Source: an uncultured Collinsella sp. (lineage in GTDB: Bacteria > Actinomycetota > Coriobacteriia > Coriobacteriales > Coriobacteriaceae). Taken from it: DNA of 9,471 nt. Both the position numbers and the translations under genes were made by a program. The notes beneath the pieces are model-generated. The model was not told where the DNA came from. It ran no database searches and worked only from the letters and a program-made list of their open reading frames with translations. The stretch covers positions 1-9,471 of the forward strand of contig USNX01000032.1 of assembly GCA_900556205.1 (NCBI GenBank), in the 5' to 3' direction. Shown here piece after piece: positions 6,201 through 9,471 of the stretch (position 1 is its first letter; each line of letters begins with the position of its first letter).

Positions 6201-8759
6201 ATGTTTACTCCGCTTATCACTCATGATCTGGACGGTACCGCGCTGGCAGCGCCCGTCAATGCCGCACGCTGCAACGGCGCTGCATACAAGACACGCACGA
6301 TCGACGACCTGCGCATTAAGGACGATCGCCTGCGTGCGGCCATCGATGGCACGGGACACCTGCTGTTCGACGGCGGCATGGGCACCATGTTGCAGGCCGC
6401 TGGCATGAAGGCGGGCGCCCTGCCCGAGCTGCTCAACTTTGAGGAGCCCCAGGTCATTACCGACATTCAGCGCCAGTACGTCGAGGCTGGCTGCGACGTG
6501 ATCACCGCCAACACCTTTGGCGCCAACGCCCACAAGCTCGACGGCGCCGCCACCGTGGCAGACGTCTTTGCCGCCGCTGTCACCTGCGCCCGCGAGGCCG
6601 GCGCCCGCTACGTCGCCGGCGATATCGGCCCCATCGGCGCGCTGCTTCGTCCCTTAGGCACCCTCAGCTTTGACGAGGCCTATGACCTCTTTGCCGAGGA
6701 AGTGCGCGCCGGCGTCGATGCGGGCGTGGACCTCTTTATTATCGAGACTATGACCGACCTGGCCGAGATCAAGGCGGCCGTCCTCGCCTGCCGCGAAAAC
6801 TCCGACCTGCCCGTCTTTGCCACCATGACCTTCGAGGAAGACGGTCGCACCTTCCTGGGCACGAGTCCCGAGGTGGCCGCCATCACGCTCGATGCCATCG
6901 GCGCCGACGTTTTGGGCATCAACTGCAGCCAGGGACCGGCCGAGCTACGAGGACTCGCCGCACGTATGCTCACCGTTACCGATAAGCCCATTATGGTGCA
7001 GGCCAACGCGGGACTCCCCCATGTGGACGACGACGGCAACACCGTCTTTGATATCCAAGCCCCCGAATACGCCGAGGCCGTCGCCGGCATGATCGCCGAC
7101 GGCGTGAGCGTCGTGGGCGGCTGCTGCGGCACCACGCCGGCGCACATGGCGGCCCTGCGCACGCTTATCGATAACCACACGCCCAGTCCGCGCCACCGCA
7201 AGCCCAGCATGTCGGTCACAAGCGCCCAGACCGTGGTGGACCTCCCCTGCGATGGACACAAAATCGCCGTCATCGGCGAGCGCATCAACCCCACCGGTAA
7301 AAAGCGCCTGCAGCAGGCCCTGCGCGACGGCGACCTGGACTACGTCGTGAGCCAGGGCATCAGCCAGCAAGAGCAGGGCGCCGACATCCTGGACGTCAAC
7401 GTAGGCCTGCCCGAGATCGACGAGGTCAAGATCATCCAACAGGCGACCGAACAGCTCCAGGGCTCCACGCTGCTGCCGCTGCAGATCGACTCCACCGACC
7501 CCGCAGCCGTCGAGGCCGCCGTGCGCCGCTACGCCGGCAAGCCCATCATCAACTCGGTCAATGGCAAGCAGCAGATCATGGATGAGATCTTTCCGCTGGT
7601 CGCCCACTACGGCACCAACGTTGTCGGCCTTACGCTCGACGAAGGCGGCATCCCCGATACCGCCGAGGCCCGCTTCGCCATCGCCGAGCGCATCGTGGCC
7701 GAGGCTGCCCGCTACGGCATCGGCCCGGACCGCATCCTCATCGACTGCCTGGTCATGACCGCCTCGACCAATCAACGCCAGGCCGAGCAGATCCTGCACG
7801 CCATGTCCCTGTGCAAGGAGCGTCTGGGCGTCAAATGCGCGCTCGGCGTGTCGAACATCAGCTTTGGCCTGCCCGCTCGCCCGCTGCTGGGCTCGGTCTT
7901 TTTGGCTGCCGCTTTTGGCGCAGGTCTTGATGCCCCCATCATGAACCCGGGCTCCAAGCGCTTTATGGATACCGTCTACAGCTATCGCGTCCTGAGCGTT
8001 GAGGACGAGGGCTCGACCGGATACATCGAGCGCTATGCCGGCTGGACCGATCCGTACAAGATCGCCGCCAACCCGGCAGCTGCTCAGGCAGTATCGACCG
8101 ACGCTGTGCCCGCCGCTGGCACCGCCGGCACCGACGGCAACGACGACCCGATTCGTCGCATGGTCGTCTCGGGCCGCAAAGGCGAGATCGCGGCCGAGAC
8201 CGAGCGCCTGCTAGCGGATCACGACGCCATGGACCTCATCAACAACCACTTTATTCCTGCCCTCGACGAGGTCGGCGTCCTCTTTGACCAGGGCAAGTTC
8301 TTCTTGCCGCAGCTCATGGCCTCGGCCGAGGCAGCGCGCGTGGGCTTCGACACCATCAAGCGCCTGATGCCCGCCGGCGAGATTGCCGACAAGGGCAAGA
8401 TCTGCGTGGCCACCGTCAAGGGCGACATCCACGATATCGGTAAGAACATCGTCAAGATGTTGCTCGACAACTACGGCTACACCGTCTTTGACCTGGGCCG
8501 CGACGTCGATCCGCAGGAGGTGCTCAAGACCGTCAAGGAGCGCGACATTAAGCTCGTCGGCCTCTCGGCGCTTATGACCACCACGGTCGTCGCCATGGAG
8601 GAGACCATCAAACTGCTCCATGCCGAGGTGCCGGGCGTCAAGATCATCGTGGGCGGCGCCGTGCTCACCCCCGAATACGCCAAGCAGATCGGTGCGGACT
8701 ACTACGCCAAAGACGCCGCCGAGAGCGCGCGCATCGCCGAAGAGGTCTTTGGCCGGTAA
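6201..8759 (+). CDS. metH: Cobalamin-dependent methionine synthase lacking the activation domain
   Basis: This enzyme transfers the methyl group of 5-methyl-tetrahydrofolate through cobalamin to homocysteine, giving methionine. It has 852 residues against 1227 in E. coli because the C-terminal activation domain is encoded by the preceding gene. Residues about 50-325 form the homocysteine methyltransferase barrel, with LLFDGGMGTML at 54-64 and the zinc ligands Cys242 (GINCSQGP), Cys308 and Cys309 (VGGCCGT). Residues about 353-620 are the pterin-binding barrel (GERINPTG at 359-366, DVNVGLPEID at 398-407, NPGSKRFMD at 582-590). After an Ala/Thr/Gly-rich linker (about 621-648) comes the four-helix cobalamin cap (about 649-730). 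The B12-binding Rossmann domain then has DIHDIGKNIV at 742-751 (lower ligand His744), GLSALMTTT at 787-795 and VGGA at 817-820, running to the end. The first 50 residues are an unusual extension of unclear role; an internal start nearer residue 50 is possible, but ATG 6201 has the good ribosome binding site. Confidence 0.95.
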   Translation: MFTPLITHDLDGTALAAPVNAARCNGAAYKTRTIDDLRIKDDRLRAAIDGTGHLLFDGGMGTMLQAAGMKAGALPELLNFEEPQVITDIQRQYVEAGCDVITANTFGANAHKLDGAATVADVFAAAVTCAREAGARYVAGDIGPIGALLRPLGTLSFDEAYDLFAEEVRAGVDAGVDLFIIETMTDLAEIKAAVLACRENSDLPVFATMTFEEDGRTFLGTSPEVAAITLDAIGADVLGINCSQGPAELRGLAARMLTVTDKPIMVQANAGLPHVDDDGNTVFDIQAPEYAEAVAGMIADGVSVVGGCCGTTPAHMAALRTLIDNHTPSPRHRKPSMSVTSAQTVVDLPCDGHKIAVIGERINPTGKKRLQQALRDGDLDYVVSQGISQQEQGADILDVNVGLPEIDEVKIIQQATEQLQGSTLLPLQIDSTDPAAVEAAVRRYAGKPIINSVNGKQQIMDEIFPLVAHYGTNVVGLTLDEGGIPDTAEARFAIAERIVAEAARYGIGPDRILIDCLVMTASTNQRQAEQILHAMSLCKERLGVKCALGVSNISFGLPARPLLGSVFLAAAFGAGLDAPIMNPGSKRFMDTVYSYRVLSVEDEGSTGYIERYAGWTDPYKIAANPAAAQAVSTDAVPAAGTAGTDGNDDPIRRMVVSGRKGEIAAETERLLADHDAMDLINNHFIPALDEVGVLFDQGKFFLPQLMASAEAARVGFDTIKRLMPAGEIADKGKICVATVKGDIHDIGKNIVKMLLDNYGYTVFDLGRDVDPQEVLKTVKERDIKLVGLSALMTTTVVAMEETIKLLHAEVPGVKIIVGGAVLTPEYAKQIGADYYAKDAAESARIAEEVFGR

Positions 8760-8784
8760 CATAACGGAAACAACCCCACACCAA

Positions 8785-8822
8785 AACGTGCCGCATGTGC
8801 CACTTGGCGCGTGCGGCACGTT
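8785..8822 (+). terminator. 17-bp hairpin after metH, likely operon terminator
   Basis: AACGTGCCGCA at 8785-8795 pairs perfectly with 8812-8822. The stem continues inward through TGTGCC/GGCGCG with two G-T pairs, giving 17 pairs around a 4-base loop (ACTT). It starts 25 bases after the metH stop. No T-run follows on the plus strand, so termination may be partial or factor-assisted. On the minus strand four T residues follow it, though no minus-strand gene is seen here. Its right arm ends at the possible -10 of the next gene. Confidence 0.55.
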
Positions 8823-8827
8823 AGAAT
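8822..8827 (+). promoter_or_regulatory. Possible -10 box of the UPF0210 gene
   Basis: TAGAAT matches a -10 at 5 of 6 positions and lies 40 bases before the ATG at 8868. No recognisable -35 exists because the region where it would sit is occupied by the 17-bp hairpin. The putative metF promoter has the same hexamer preceded by an inverted repeat. Confidence 0.3.
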
Positions 8828-8867
8828 AGATGGGACTATGCTCGTTTTGGCAGATAGGAGCGCAAGG

Positions 8868-9471
8868 ATGGCGATCACGCCTGCAGAAATCGCGGAAACC
8901 CGCGGCATGGTTGAGGAGCAGAACCTCGACATCAGAACCATTACCATGGGTGTTTCGCTCATGGGTTGCGGTGACGAGAACCTCGACCGCATGTGCACGA
9001 AGATCTACGACCACGTGACGCACACGGCTGAGCACTTGGTCGAGACCGCCGAGAACCTCGAGCGCGAGTACGGTATCCCCATCGTCAACAAGCGTGTTTC
9101 CGTCACCCCGGTGGCGCAGATCGCCGCCTGCTGCAAGGATGAGGACCTCACCCCCATCGCGCATGCCCTCGACCGTGCAGCCGAGACCCTCGGCATCGAC
9201 TACCTGGGCGGCTTCTCCGCGCTCGTCCAGAAGGGCATCGGCGACGCCGACCGCCGCGTCATCCAGTCCATCCCCCAGGCGCTTGCCACCACCAGCCGCG
9301 TCTGCTCCAGCGTCAACGTCGCCAGCCTGCGCGCCGGCATCAACATGGATGCCGTGCTCATGGCGGCTCAGACCATCATCGATGCCGCCAAGCTTACGGC
9401 GGATGAGGATTCCGTTGGCGCCTCCAAGTTTGTCTGCTTTGCCAACATGGTCGAGGACTCCCCGTTTATGG
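8868..9471 (+). CDS. UPF0210/DUF711 (PFL family) protein, 3' end outside window
   Basis: The frame opens at ATG 8868, with AGGAG at 8856-8860 seven bases upstream, and stays open to the window end, giving 201 residues. Family members are about 450 residues, so less than half is present. The N terminus matches the UPF0210 pattern: ITPAEIAETRGMVEEQNLDI at 3-22, ITMGVSLMGC at 25-34 and the later VTPVAQIAACC and YLGGFSALVQKG segments. A CSSVNVASLRAGINMDAV stretch follows. The name PFL family is historical; the biochemical function is not established to my knowledge. In some other bacteria it neighbours a small ACT-domain (UPF0237) gene, which is not immediately upstream here. It is separated from metH by 108 bases with a hairpin and a possible promoter, so it is probably its own transcription unit. 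Confidence 0.85.
   Translation, partial: MAITPAEIAETRGMVEEQNLDIRTITMGVSLMGCGDENLDRMCTKIYDHVTHTAEHLVETAENLEREYGIPIVNKRVSVTPVAQIAACCKDEDLTPIAHALDRAAETLGIDYLGGFSALVQKGIGDADRRVIQSIPQALATTSRVCSSVNVASLRAGINMDAVLMAAQTIIDAAKLTADEDSVGASKFVCFANMVEDSPFM

Noticed and set aside
8211..9164. Minus-strand frame of 317 codons across the metH end and the UPF0210 start
   Set aside because: It runs antisense through two recognised genes and the hairpin between them, with no motif of its own.
1..9471. CRISPR array
   Set aside because: No set of regularly spaced direct repeats was seen anywhere in the window.

Overview
The window looks like part of a high-GC, anaerobic actinobacterial chromosome. Class Coriobacteriia, close to Collinsella, is my best guess. 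The basis is gene content (type III glutamine synthetase, a cobalamin-dependent methionine synthase split from its reactivation domain, a UPF0210/DUF711 protein) and base composition. This is inference from recognised families, not a database match.

Bases 1-1470 are the end of a phage or prophage late region. They hold the C-terminal part of a protein with a C39-like peptidase domain, then a complete modular endolysin (GH25 muramidase, two Cpl-7/CW_7 repeats, LysM), closed by a strong intrinsic terminator. All Phe codons in these two genes are TTC, whereas metH downstream prefers TTT, which fits a separate origin.

Bases 1471-2015 carry no convincing gene but are dense in structure. They contain a second terminator overlapped by a competing hairpin, an orphan tRNA T-arm-like sequence inside a larger palindrome (a candidate phage attachment site), a 209-bp AT-rich segment bounded by two 42-bp inverted arms, a GC-rich inverted repeat, and the terminator of the leftward gene. 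I read this as the phage/chromosome junction.

Bases 2016-4530 hold glnN (type III glutamine synthetase) on the minus strand, with a leader rich in inverted repeats, and then an AT-richer divergent intergenic region shared with the next operon.

Bases 4531-8759 are a tight plus-strand methionine operon: metF (5,10-methylenetetrahydrofolate reductase), a stand-alone methionine synthase reactivation protein overlapping metF by one base, and metH without its C-terminal activation domain, 9 bases further on. Together they make methyl-folate, transfer the methyl group through cobalamin to homocysteine, and rescue oxidised cobalamin. A 17-bp hairpin follows. A UPF0210/DUF711 gene then starts at 8868 and runs off the end of the window.

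No clearly new multi-gene system is visible. The least explained DNA is the structured region 1581-1911.
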